NCBI RefSeq assembly: GCF_000003815.2 | Contig: NC_049979.1 | Location: 25,598,426-25,662,425, forward strand | DNA: 64,000 nt | Reading direction: 5' to 3' | Source: Branchiostoma floridae | Taxonomy: Eukaryota > Chordata > Leptocardii > Amphioxiformes > Branchiostomatidae | Shown: positions 11,644 through 23,040 of the stretch, piece after piece | Layout of the letters: each line of letters opens with the position of its first letter | How positions within the stretch are numbered: the first letter of the stretch is position 1 | Notes under the pieces: generated by a model | Seen by the model: only the letters and a program-made list of their open reading frames with translations | Told to the model about the DNA's origin: nothing | The model's database searches: none | Position numbers and translations under genes: made by a program

Positions 11644-11659
11644 TCCTGTCTTCTATGAT

Positions 11660-12700
11660 GTTTTTAAGCCAACGAAAACTTGCATAACTGTGTCTTTTTG
11701 TCCAAAGTAGCAGCTCACTTGTCAGCTAAGCCCTGTTCACTATCAGTGTCATGTCAATCTCATTCTCCTGCCCAGCCAACTATATTTTTCCTTTGAATTA
11801 GTGTATCCCTAATTGACCAGTAGCAGCGGTAAAACTACAAAAGCACATTCAGCACCAAGGACAGTGCCGAACACACTTAAAAGCCATCCCATTAAAATCT
11901 AGTTTACGAAATTGAGATACACAGACACAATGCCTGTCATCTCTCCAATGGAAGCGGCGACAATCTGCTCATCATTGTCATTGTAGAAAGTTGTTTTAAG
12001 CTTAGGTAGGGGCCACAAGTGAGCTAATCCACACACGTATAGCAAATATACAGCTATGTGATGTAATAGTCCACAGCCATGATTCCCAGAAATACCGTGT
12101 ATATACCGCATCGTGAACTACTGTCCCACAAAAGCGCAGCAGGACCCAAATATATCAACAAATTTTCCAGATGAGTTAGCCAGAAATTCATAGATCTTCG
12201 GATCGTGCGTGACGATAGCAAAACGATATGATCGCGTTTGCAAGTTATACAGGACGGCACACAAACGCAAGGAATCGGAGCGCAGAGAGAGAGAGAGACT
12301 TTATATATCGTCAGCAATACTTCCTGTTTTGAGTCGCAAATTTAGTATTCTGATGAACGAGTGATAAAACCTCTTTCCACATGCTCGTTCTGTTTTAAAT
12401 GAGACGTAAAATACGGCAGTCCGCCCCGCTGCGACGCGTCCCGTTGCCTCTGCTGTGCAATAAACCATTTATCATCGACGGCAATAAAGGCTGCAGCTGG
12501 TATGTTGGAATCAGACGGTCGGTCCCCCGGGTTTAGGCGACCAGATTTGTCAGGAAACACGAGATATTTAACGGCATCCTGCAACAAAACGGTTGATACA
12601 TGCCTCTCGCTCTCTAAAACAAACCTGGACAGTTACACAATTTGTTTTAACATCATCGTTGTCTTCATATGAACCAACCAACATTTCTTCATACGTTTAT
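11660..12700. other. non-coding, no gene recognised
   Basis: No recognisable coding frames. A short piece related to the CCAAT-like array lies at about 11850-11870, and a short GA run at 12285-12297. Confidence 0.45.
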
Positions 12701-12763
12701 ATTAGTTAGACATCCGCGTAAACAATATTCAAATACAATTCAATCTCTACAACTGGATGAAAA
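12701..12763 (-). repeat. retroelement tail fragment
   Basis: The minus strand reads CATCCAGTTGTAGAGATTGA, continuing ATTGTATTTGAATATTG and GCGGATGTCTAAC. The GAGATTGAATTGTATTTGA word also occurs on the plus strand at 60071-60090, 30 bases after a stem-GAAAC module; the GGATGTCTAAC word occurs at 8945-8985 and 20405-20435. This ties four sites to one retroelement tail family. Confidence 0.55.
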
Positions 12764-15740
12764 AATTTCTTCATATTTCTATATCTAAAAAAAAATCAGT
12801 TTTTACAACACCCAGTAACTTTTCGCTCGGTTTTACATGAGATGTTTACAGCACAGCTACCTTTATATGACTGTAAATGCATTCAGCCATTAGTGTAAGA
12901 TTCAGTTATTACTCTAAGCGTTACGTCCATATATCCAGTCTGTTTCCTTTTAAGTTTTTGTTCCGTGTGAAATGCCTTTGGTGTAATGTTTTTCCTCTGT
13001 CTCCCTTTTATCGCACACAAAAGTACAAGTGTAGCTTTAGAAGAGCTCGCGATGATCAGCAGGCGAGAGTATTGTTCGGAAGGTCCCTCAGGTGACATCG
13101 TGAAATACCGAGCGATGCTTCTACAAGCCGGATAAAAAGGACATACGCGTATTGATGCCCCATTAGATGTACCGGGGGACCGGCGGGGCTGACAGCAGCT
13201 CCTCCCGCTAGTAGTGTTAGGTGACTCGGGCATCGAACTTTTCCTCGTAACTCGCCGACCTTTAGTCTGACAGGTGGAGGCAAACAGCCTAATTGGGGCA
13301 TATGCCGACCCGGGGAAAACATTTTAGCGTCACATGGAGGTCAGAACAGATAGGCATCTCCTCAAAGGTCGGTGGGATATAAATGATCTCTGTGCGCTCG
13401 GGGAGGCATTAGCTGACACGGGAGACAATACGGCGCACAATTGCAATGATATGTTACAGATCCTCGCCAGAAGGCATGCTTCCCCTGTTAATTGAATTAT
13501 TAATACCTGCTAAGTACCTCGGAAAGGAAGTTGAAAGAAACCTGGACGTATCAGACGTTGCAATCCATCATATCATCCCTCCATTTGACCAGGGTCATTT
13601 GTTATGTGATTCGGCTCATCTAATGCACACACACACCTATGGATGACATCTCCGCTATTGATTACTGCACTGGAGTAATGGATCATGGGGTCCAAATTTG
13701 TAACAACCCATGTATCCACCCAATTTATCTTCAATCATCACTGAAAAGGTCGATAATGTACCTGCAATTTAGACTACATCTGGCCCGAGAGAGCCGAGAA
13801 ATTGAAAGGCAGGGGCTTTGGTGATTACGTGTTGTGGAAGTAGGATGATCGCGGTGAGCTGGGATGACACCAGGGTATGATATGTGGTGGTGACAAGAGT
13901 CGGTTTTGTATGATACACCGGCACAAGAGCTTCTGACGTCTCTACACAGGTAGATGAAATCACCTAGACCTGTGATCGTATATGACTAGAATACTAGAAT
14001 TCCACAGAAAAAAAGTCCTCCAAGATTTCTCTGATTATCTCTCTCTTGCTCTAACTTTTCCCCTTCTATTTCTCTTAGCTGCTTTTTTATCTTTCTTATT
14101 TTCTCACTCTCTTTGCGTTCCATACCTTTAATAACAAACTCCCAATATGGCAGCCATACGCGTAATTTTCCGGTGCTGCTTACTGACATTTAACAACTAC
14201 ATCATCCAAGATGTCACATCAACAACAGAAAAGCCATACTCAATTCGTATTATCCACATCTTTCCCCGTTCCTACACCCTTTATTTATCCTTGAGTCTTC
14301 AGTCGCCGGATTTAATGGGTGTGACGTTTTGGAGTGAGAAGTGTTCTCTTTGTGCTATCGATTCACAGTTGCGCGAACGCCTCGGAGAAAGTGCACTAGG
14401 GCAATCATCTAATGGGTGGTATAAAAAGAAGCCTTCCCTAATGGGATCCAACGTTAAATGTGCCAAATCACCCCTACCAGCATATTGCTTGGCTAAGCCG
14501 GAACAGATCCAACGTAATCCACCTAAAGCCAACGGAATGAATTGTCTAGTGCACCACGGGTATTCTCTACTACGAGGTGTCAGCATTTTCTCTCGATCTG
14601 CACTCTGAGATTCATTAGCTTCATTAATCAGTCAGCCATTATAGCTGAGCTGCCGTAAACAACTACACGTAAACGGTGCGTATATGTGGTCATAAACTAC
14701 GCGTAAATGTGCTCCTGAACACTTGTGACATTCTACAATATGAAGATAAACAACATCACCATACAATGATAATACGCAGATAAAGTATAAACACATAGAA
14801 AGACTCAAATGTATAATTCGTAGATACCCACTTAGCATGCAGACATTGGAATATGGGATTTTATCACGCAAAAGCTATTTAATGGGACACTTGAGAAAAT
14901 ACAGTTTGCTGTCTAGTGCAATTTTTCTGATCGTTGGCTGTAGAACAAAGGAGAGGCAAAGTAATTATTTTGGAATAATCTTTTTCTTGTCTGATACATC
15001 AAGAACGTAAAAGCTAATTCCGCTATTCATCAACAGAGCGTGCACAAAGTACAGTGATCTACATCCAAGTATGTACGCATACATTATCTACAGCATCGTT
15101 ACACTTGGATTACATCGTCGGTATCTTTGCTCAGATTTGCCTTTCTGAGCAATGTTATTATCTTGTGATGTTTTGCATGTTAAAAGTGACATAGTGGTAA
15201 TGTCATAGCGTTATTGTCTCTCCGAGTCAGAAACTATCATGTTTAGGCCATGTTGTTTGGATTATATGGATGACATCCTGTGTGAACCCAAAACTGATGC
15301 GAGCGCGCGAAAAAAAATGGCAAGAAGTTGTCTTCATTATGAAATTTCAGGCCGGCGGTAAGGGAAGTTGAGAACAAATTACTAAACACAGTATAAAACA
15401 CCGGTACCAAACAATAGATTCTTTAGTTTTATTCTTTCTTCTTCATTGACTTTGGAATTGAATTTGTCATACATTAGCGTCCGCTCTCTGATATTTTCTT
15501 CCGATTTGCGGCATACATGCAATAACTCATTTTGCTGCTTAATTTACAGTATGATCTGTTGTATATCTTTGAACAAATGATGACCGCGGATTTCATCCCA
15601 ATCAACATGGCCCTATTCATAATAACTGCCGCCTGTTTTACCCTGAGTCACATTCCCGTAGTCGTCTTTCGATTCGTTGGCTCTGTCCTGAGTGCTGAAG
15701 GCCTTCCAGTGCAGCTCCTGGGATGATAGTGGGATGGTGA
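12764..15740. other. non-coding, no gene recognised
   Basis: A 153-codon frame at 14147-14608 overlaps a 95-codon minus-strand frame, has no recognisable domain, and I do not call it a gene. No repeat structure was seen by eye. Confidence 0.4.
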
Positions 15741-15741
15741 C

Positions 15742-16014
15742 ATCGCGTGGCGCAGCGGCAGCGTGTTTGGCTCGGGACCGAGAGGTCTCTAGTTTGAATC
15801 CCTGCCGTGCTACCGATCTTGTGCCCGTGGGAAAGGCACTTTACACGGTTTCCTCACTTAACTCAGGTGAAAATGAGTACCTAGCTCGGATAGGACGTTA
15901 AATGGAGGTCGCCGTGTTTGGGGAGAGCCACACCCCACGCACGTTTAAGAACCCGCCGCACTTATTGAAAAGAGTAGGGGTCCTTCCCAGTGTGAGTGAA
16001 TCAAACCTACAGAC
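15742..16014 (+). mobile_element. tRNA-derived SINE, copy 1, cut by the gap
   Basis: The 5' part has RNA polymerase III internal promoter elements: A box TGGCGCAGCGG (15748-15758) and B box AGTTTGAATCC (15791-15801), about 32 bases apart. A body follows with CTTGTGCCCGTGGGAAAGGC, GGACGTTAAATGGAGGTC and GTAGGGGTCCTTCCCAGTGT. The same blocks occur in the same order at 63131-63519, which establishes a family. The 3' end is lost in the N run. Too degenerate to be a working tRNA gene. Confidence 0.8.
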
Positions 16015-16588
16015 NNNNNNNNNNNNNNNNNNNNNNNNNNNNNNNNNNNNNNNNNNNNNNNNNNNNNNNNNNNNNNNNNNNNNNNNNNNNNNNNNNNNNN
16101 NNNNNNNNNNNNNNNNNNNNNNNNNNNNNNNNNNNNNNNNNNNNNNNNNNNNNNNNNNNNNNNNNNNNNNNNNNNNNNNNNNNNNNNNNNNNNNNNNNNN
16201 NNNNNNNNNNNNNNNNNNNNNNNNNNNNNNNNNNNNNNNNNNNNNNNNNNNNNNNNNNNNNNNNNNNNNNNNNNNNNNNNNNNNNNNNNNNNNNNNNNNN
16301 NNNNNNNNNNNNNNNNNNNNNNNNNNNNNNNNNNNNNNNNNNNNNNNNNNNNNNNNNNNNNNNNNNNNNNNNNNNNNNNNNNNNNNNNNNNNNNNNNNNN
16401 NNNNNNNNNNNNNNNNNNNNNNNNNNNNNNNNNNNNNNNNNNNNNNNNNNNNNNNNNNNNNNNNNNNNNNNNNNNNNNNNNNNNNNNNNNNNNNNNNNNN
16501 NNNNNNNNNNNNNNNNNNNNNNNNNNNNNNNNNNNNNNNNNNNNNNNNNNNNNNNNNNNNNNNNNNNNNNNNNNNNNNNNNNNNNNNN
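16015..16588. other. assembly gap (574 N)
   Basis: Run of N beginning inside the SINE. The sequence after it starts GTAAATTGAATAAATAGATA, an A-rich stretch compatible with a retroelement tail. Confidence 0.99.
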
Positions 16589-17217
16589 GTAAATTGAATA
16601 AATAGATAGATAGGTTTCACTCCTGACAAGTCTGCTACATCGGATAAGTACACATAAAAGAGCTAGAGGCAATATGTAATCGAATGTAACATTTTTACAC
16701 TTGTAAAATATAAAGTATAAAATATCAGTTCATATCAGACCCAAAGACGGAAGACAGCTTTCACATCTGACCTGTCTCAATGTTGACATTTGAGAAGCAC
16801 CAGCTCCCTTCTCTTGTTTCCTGACATTCTGCTGGAGAGAAATCTCAACCTTTACATCTGGCTCACTGACACATGCTCCATTCCACCAGACTTCCTCTAC
16901 AATCGACGTAACGTTTAAGCTGAGGGCACAACCCGCCGTACGTGCATATACGTGCTGTTAACGTGCCAAAACGTGGGCCATCTTTTGGAATCCGTAAGTG
17001 GTTAGTACCGCATCCGTACAAACTCGTAGGGACTCCGACGGATTTTGGAGCACGCAGACACGCCGTAGAACTTTACGTGCAGGTAAAACTTTGTATGCCA
17101 TCGGGCTGTGGATTCGCCCCCCGTACGTGCCAGTACGGGCGACGCGCCTGCCCTGTACAGCCTGAACGTTTTCAGAAATACACGTGGACGTCCGGACGTG
17201 GCCTCCAAAAAAAAACT
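16589..17217. other. non-coding, ACGTG-rich stretch
   Basis: No gene recognised. From about 16938 to 17203 the core ACGTG occurs at least eight times (for example GTACGTGC, ATACGTGC, TTACGTGC, CACGTGG). I cannot tell whether this is an old transposon interior, a set of bHLH-type binding sites, or chance. Confidence 0.4.
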
Positions 17218-17243
17218 TTCATTGTACAAGGTACAAAGTATGG
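17218..17243 (-). repeat. short LINE 3'-UTR-like fragment
   Basis: CATTGTACAAGGTACAAAGT followed by ATGGC matches CAATTGTACAGGGTACAAAG TATGGC at about 31563-31585, which lies in the 3' tail of the LINE fragment there. Probably a severely 5'-truncated copy of the same family. Confidence 0.45.
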
Positions 17244-17775
17244 CTTATATGTGACAGTGACGGTTTTCAGGTGTCAAATACGCGCAACCCTCTGTCGATC
17301 TTAAATATGGCCGATCTTCCATCCATACGCCCAAAGATTGTGGATAATGTGACAGGAGTATAAGGGACGCCATCGAGACCAGCTTCCGCAATATCACAAC
17401 CCTTACATACACAAGCTGCATTGCCATTACTCCCCATTGTTGCTTTCTTATATAAATTTATATTTTTCTTTGCGGGGCTGGAAGGTCGGTGCACAGCAGT
17501 TCTGGTAAGGGGGTGAAGTCTGCCATCTCTGATTGTTCCTTGCTGTCACGCATTGAAACGGATCCCCAATCCTTCAAAAGGTCGCCGTGAACGAAACAAT
17601 TGATACAGGCGAGTGAAAAACGATGTTAATATACCTAAAAAAACACACACGCTGTTTGACCTTTTCTGGAAGAAAAGGTGCCATGTCGAAAGGGGCAGCG
17701 ACTGTCACTCAAAGTATCAGGTAACACGACACGAGTACCCGGTCACGTGTAGATGTCATGAGCCTTCATTCACAG
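17244..17775. other. non-coding, nothing recognised
   Basis: No coding frame or repeat of note. Confidence 0.4.
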
Positions 17776-18208
17776 ATAGGGGTGGGTACCGGTACAGAAA
17801 TTTCAGGTCCAGGTCCGGTTCAGGTCCAAAGGATCAGGTCCAGGTCCGGACCTGAACCTGGACCTGATTCATTATGACTCATACCAATGGTCCATTTCAC
17901 TACAAAGAAATCTTTTTGGTGGAGTATTAGACTTACACTGGCATTTTAAAATCCTACAACGTTAACTGCACCTATATGATTGGCTGTAAAACTTGGTAGA
18001 AATTACTATAAACTCTACTCTACTTCACTCTTGTTATTTTCTTCCACCAGCAAGCGCCAAAACGTGTGAATGCCTGATAAAATAATATGTTAATTTTCTA
18101 ATCGGTCCAACATCCGGTCCACCTAATTTTTTCAGGTCCGGTTTTTCTGGACCGGTCCAATGAGAAAAACCGGCTTTGTACCGGTACGCTGAACCGATAC
18201 CCAGCTCT
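17776..18208. mobile_element. GTACCGGTAC-ended inverted-repeat element
   Basis: Left end GGGGTGGGTACCGGTACAGA. Right end, read on the reverse strand, GAGCTGGGTATCGGTTCAGC then GTACCGGTAC. Subterminal regions are palindromic runs of CAGGTCC/GGACCTG (17806-17865) and CCGGTCC/GGACCGG (18100-18165). The middle is AT-rich and non-coding. The length of about 430 bp and lack of ORFs fit a non-autonomous DNA transposon. ATTCACAGA occurs just outside both ends but not at matching distances, so I do not call it a target duplication. A terminal fragment lies at 5410-5446. Confidence 0.7.
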
Positions 18209-19779
18209 ATCTATTCACAGACCAGCTCTATGGCTCTAAGGTCAGCTTCTTTCGTGCAGAACAATTTACATCTCAATGATGAAATTATTTTGTATTGATG
18301 TCATGTGGTATAAACATAAAGGTGTAAAAGACAACAAATGAATTACAGCAAAGCTTGTTATCTTTAACTCCGTTTCTTTGACCTGAAATCTTTGCTCCAG
18401 CAAGTTTTCACTCCTTCTGAATTTTATTCAAGTCAATAGAAACACCATATCAAATTAGTTTATACGTTTATAAATATTTGTGATAAGAGATTCGTTTGGT
18501 ATGAATTACAAGGACATTATTATTATTTTTATTATTATTCTTAACTTGATGTTCGTTGTTCCTGACCAATCACGAATTGGTCTATACATGCATTACTTGC
18601 GTTCGTTTAGTTTGACTTTGTATTGGTTTGTAAAAAAAAACGACAACAACATGACGTTAGCATTCTTCCTAGCCAAAATGATCATTTTTATAGACGCGGA
18701 GTCAGACCAACATTATTCTATGCGGAGAGAAGACAAGGTTTAGGGCCATCTCTGCAGACAACTTGTCGCTCAATAATACCGAGGAGATTTCAAGTTTCTG
18801 TTTTGTTCCCATTATGGGAGCTTAACGCTTTCCCCTCAGAATCGTCTGGGAATCGTGCCCAGATCGGAGTGATGAGAACGGCCGATTATCCCGGCTTTCG
18901 CCTAATCACCGCTGCTGCGCTTAACTACCGGAGTGGTTTGGCGACAGGAGGCGACATTCGATGGCTGAAGCCTTAGTGCACCTACTTTTCTGTCACCTTC
19001 TTCTAGTTTCGCTGCCCGCGAGCTCCCAGGGGCTTTCCGCCCACCCGTGGAATAGGTGAGCAGGCTTTTTGGACGACATGCGATAGTATATCACCCGTCC
19101 CATGGGAGATAAGATGGCGCGAAAGCAAGACAAGGTTTCCTCCCCCGGCGTTTTTAATCCATGTCTCTGCAGACACCGTTGAGACCACCGTGACATCTGG
19201 ACGATCCCGGTGACCAAATCGTCATCAATTCTGTGGCCTGCATCTGTACTTGTTTCTACTTTCTTTTACACAACTCGTACATCATTTCCTCTGCAAACTG
19301 GCAGCGAGGCGCGAATCTGCGGGCGCGACAGGAAAACTTTTTTCATCACGGATACAAGATGGCGGTGAATAAATGAATGAATGGATTCATAAAAGATCAG
19401 AGTTCAATAAAAATCTAGGACACAATTGTTAAAAACGACAGAAAAGCGTAGCAAAACAGATGAGGAAGATAAATTTGTTTTCATACAAGACTTAACAAGG
19501 TGTTGAGGTCATACTTCGTTCATCAGTTAAAGCATGTAAAATGTTCGGAACTGCAACAACTTTCCATTCATTTGCCAAATAAATGTAGAATTGTGCTGAC
19601 AGCTAATTTCATGTCTAATATTTTCTACATTTATTTAACTTTCGAATGCCACAAGAATAAAATTCACACCTTGTATCACATTGTAATTCTAGTATTATCT
19701 CATCGATTATGCAAATTAGGTCTTTCTTTCCATATTTAATATCAAGTTATTTTCTCACCTTCTCAGTTACACATGTCAC
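18209..19779. other. non-coding, no gene recognised
   Basis: No gene or clear repeat. TTCTTTTACACAACTCGTAC at about 19261-19280 resembles the arm tip of the hairpin elements, but nothing else of that family follows. Confidence 0.4.
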
Positions 19780-20290
19780 ATGTGAGAGAGCCATATGAAA
19801 TACACCTGATTTATAAACATTCCACATTAATCATGCAAATTAGCTCTTATTTTACAGAATCATTATGTAAATTATTACTCAAAATTGTGTCACATAACAT
19901 ATGATTATGACATACTATTGTCAAGCGATCTACATACCAAAAAGTCATGACAATTCGGAATAAAATTAGGTCCCTGCAGTTCCAAAAGAGCTGCCAGGGG
20001 GCTTAAACTTACACCACTTACTATGTGCCTCAACAGTTATCTACCACTCAGAAATCACGACCACAGCATGTCTAGAACACAAGATATCAAACCCGTTATT
20101 TCCCTGCTGTACCATAACAAGCCACTAGGGGAGGGGGGGGGGGGGGGCAAATCTAATAATTTTGATGTCTAATCAAAACCCACCCACATGAAAAATATCA
20201 AGACCATCTATCCAGGCATTCTCAAGTTATGTTCACAGATATACACACAATCCCCCAAACATAAACTTCTTTTCTTGCAAGCTTGGTGAA
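19780..20290 (+). repeat. dispersed repeat family B, copy 2
   Basis: Carries the same ordered blocks as 9380-9905: ATTAATCATGCAAATTAG, CTACATACCAAAAAGTCATG, GCAGTTCCAAAAGAGCTGCC, CACAGCATGTCTAGAACA and a CA-rich end. It includes a G homopolymer at 20128-20147. Confidence 0.5.
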
Positions 20291-20404
20291 AGTATCAAAA
20301 TTTAAGAGAACGTAGAAAGAACATAGTTCTAGGTTCATACTACTTTTGAATTTGATGGCAAGTAAAGCTTATGACTCTTGAAATGAAAATGATACCATAT
20401 TGTA

Positions 20405-20526
20405 CGTCGATGAAGGTTAGACATCCAGGTAACAAGAATGCCAAAAAACTGCTACTCAAGCAGCTGGATATGATGTTGGAAACTGCCAGACGTTTCAGAT
20501 AGCATCCGCTATCTTTTGTCAGTGAC
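20405..20526 (-). mobile_element. retroelement tail with stem-GAAAC module
   Basis: The minus strand at 20524-20484 reads CACTGACAAA, then a 7 bp stem AGATAGC with loop GGAT and GCTATCT, then GAAACGTCTGG. About 55 bases later comes TTGTTACCTGGATGTCTAAC, the tail word also found at 8945-8985 and 12701-12763. The arrangement CTGANxA-stem-GAAACGT is that of a hammerhead ribozyme core, known from Penelope-like retroelements. Here position 8 is A rather than G, so activity is doubtful. Confidence 0.5.
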
Positions 20527-22203
20527 GTGTGAAAATTTTCAACTGGGCAGGACAAGAGTACTTTCCGAACGTCAGTTGTTAACATGTAGCACGTCGGTTT
20601 ATGACAGCTGCACTATAAAGACAAGTTGATCATCACTAGAATTCCCAATATTTAATAATTACTTTCCGCTTTGAATCTGCTATACCCGTTTTATCCCGAA
20701 GGAAATAACGTTAGTTTTAAAACTCTTCTAAAAGTCAGTTTTAGCACAACAAAATGACCGCGGAATTCACCCTTATTTATGGCCACTTTTACCAATGTCA
20801 GTTTCATACACGTCTACATCTGAAACCGCATTACCAGTCTGTATGAGAGCTGTAGGTGATCACCTCCCCCCGCGTTTATAGTACAATGAGACATATGAGC
20901 CATATTGCATGACCCTGACCTCTCTAACCTTCCCTAACAAAGCCAGTCAGGCCTTCTGTAATCCACACACAAAACGCCCCGATCTCTTCTCCTACATCTG
21001 ATCTATCCGATCTAGAGTATTACTCTCACACAGGCCTTGGCGAGATTGAAAAACGACGAAACGCCCGGGAGAAAAGCTTTGCATCAAAGAAAAACCCCTC
21101 TCCTTGAATGGAAGCTCGCTAGCAATGGTGAGAGAAAAAGGGAAAGATGAAACACATATCCTATTACTTGTCGAAGCTTGGGAACACACACCGCCCCCTT
21201 CAAGCCTTTTATGTTGAGTTTGTTCGCTCTCTGTGGAAAACGCCGGATATTAGAACGTAACCGTTTCAGAATGGCTGATTATTTTCTTGTGGTTACACGG
21301 CGTGTGTCTCCCACTGCCAGCCTCCCAACATGCGACTAAACAGGCGCGTATTTCTTTCCGCCAAACGGAAGTGAATCTATGATACAAATTGTACAACCTC
21401 TCACCGATATGATATCTTGTGCTACGTATCTATGATCTTTAATTGACAGGAAATTAAGTGCATTTTTTTAATACGATTTTGATTAAGCTGTAGTTCTAGC
21501 TATGACACCCGGCGTGGTCTGAGGAAATCATATATTGTAAACTTATTGAACAACAAAATTACAGGGAGTTCCGTAAGGTCTTGTTACTAGATGAACAAAG
21601 GTAGATACAATGTTTTAAACATAGTAATAACAAGGTAAACAGAAACGTCACTATTTGAGTTTAAAACCGTACTTGAGTTTCCTGGATCTACTTTGTACAT
21701 CTAGATACCATGTGATGTAGTTGTCTAGTTGTCGGACGTTGCTACTTTCTCTGTTATCAGGGCATCTTGGCTGATAAGTTTGGTTCAGTAGATCTCTGTT
21801 CAGTATTTCCTGGTAACACCTTAAGAAGGTCGTGAGGGTCAAACCGCTAACACGCTGCACCATCATCGCGCCTGCACCGCTGCCTTACCCCTTATTAAGC
21901 TCTGACCCCCGCACCTGTTCTTCGCTCCGGGCCGGGGCAGGGGAGGGCTGACCTCTGTCCGCGGCCATTACAATCAGCACGGCTGGGTCTACAGATCAAT
22001 TTCATGGAAGATCTAACGTGAGAGTGTTGTCAAACACCTCTAGCAATATTCTTACAGCTTCGTGTTTGATCTGGTTATAAAAGGGCAGACATCGTAAACT
22101 GGAAAGTTATACTGATGTTTTTTGGATGGTTGCCCAAGCAGAGGGCGTTATGTGTCATCATCGTCATATTAGGCAAGAGTTTTGTGATATGAGGTAGCCG
22201 GCT
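20527..22203. other. non-coding, no gene recognised
   Basis: No recognisable gene or RNA. Frames are short with no domain character. Confidence 0.4.
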
Positions 22204-22462
22204 GTTGCGCTACATTGTCAGTTGTTTCGCCACATGGCAAGGGTCGTTTCGTCACATTTGAATATTGTTTTAATCTTATTTTCTAGTACTTGCTGCCCAA
22301 TGTGCCTCACGGCACAGGAGGACCTAAGGTCTAAGGTAAGGTAAGACAGCTAAATAGCATTAAAATAGCATTGCTAGTATCACTTTCGTATTCATAGATG
22401 CCCGGGGGCCCACGGACGAAATAATAACATTTGTCTGAGCCATCCATACAAGTTCATATGTA

Positions 22463-23040
22463 CGAGGGGCGTGCAATAAGTAATGGTCCTGACCCACTTC
22501 CAGTTGTCTGATCTAAATGAAATTTTGTATGTGTAATAATTCATATCTCTATGGGTTATGTTGCAAAAGACAGCTCTGAACTAATTGTGGTTTCTGATTT
22601 ACTGGTGTTTGAACTTAGTCAGGTGCGAAATGGACCAGGTGTGAAATGGAACCAGTTGAGTGTCGCGCAGTGATCCGGTTTTTGTATTTGAAAGGACGCA
22701 CACCAAAGAAGACTTTTGATGAAATAAATGAAACTTATGGTGATGATGCCCCATCATATGACCTTGTAAAACGCTGGCATCCTGAATTCAAACGTGGCTG
22801 GAAGTCTGTGGAAACAGCTCCCAGACCTGGTCGTCCCTCTTGTGCCATTGATGAGGCATCAGTTGGAGGACCAACCTGGGGTGTCCTACAAAATCGGTGT
22901 CCAGAGCTGCATCAAACGATGGGAGAAATGCATAACTCTGGGTGATTCCTATGAAGAGAAAGACTAATAACTGTGCCAAGTTTCATTAATCTCCTGCTAT
23001 GGGAAATGGGTCAGGACCATTACTAATTGCACGCCCCTCG
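22463..23040 (+). mobile_element. mariner-type deletion derivative, near-perfect TIRs
   Basis: Left terminus CGAGGGGCGTGCAATAAGTA and the reverse of the right terminus CGAGGGGCGTGCAATTAGTA continue in parallel for about 35 bases (GGTCCTGACCCA) with very few differences. The 578 bp element is bounded by TA at 22461-22462 and 23041-23042, the Tc1/mariner target duplication. Inside it keeps both ends of a transposase gene with the middle missing. The high TIR identity suggests fairly recent movement using a transposase supplied elsewhere. Confidence 0.9.
22646..22967 (+). pseudogene. mariner transposase remnant (N-terminal HTH plus C-terminus)
   Basis: The frame from ATG 22646 gives about 70 residues of the paired-type helix-turn-helix N-terminus of mariner-family transposases: CRAVIRFLYLKGRTPKKTFD, then a YGDDAPSYDLVKRW block and ETAPRPGRPS, the linker usual after the first HTH. 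After about residue 72 the homology jumps. In the +1 frame, SCIKRWEKCITLGDSYEEKD ends at the TAA at 22965-22967, which resembles the C-terminal end of mariner transposases (RWxKCI...). The catalytic DDD/D core, more than 200 residues in the family, is deleted with the junction near 22860. It cannot transpose itself; a DNA-binding fragment of about 100 residues could still be made. Confidence 0.85.

Noticed and set aside
14147-14608. 153-codon frame
   Set aside because: No recognisable domain, overlapped by a 95-codon frame on the other strand, and codon usage unlike the GC-rich Six3/6 exons.
15748-15812. Functional tRNA gene
   Set aside because: A and B boxes are present, but there is no complete cloverleaf with paired acceptor stem, and it is followed by the SINE body.
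15898-16672. Long frames across 15898-16672
   Set aside because: Most of their length is the N run; real bases belong to a SINE.
17767-18220. ATTCACAGA as target duplication of the GTACCGGTAC element
   Set aside because: The two occurrences are at different distances from the inferred ends, so they do not bracket it cleanly.
19261-19280. Third copy of the hairpin element
   Set aside because: Only about 16 bases resemble the arm tip; no spacer or second arm follows.
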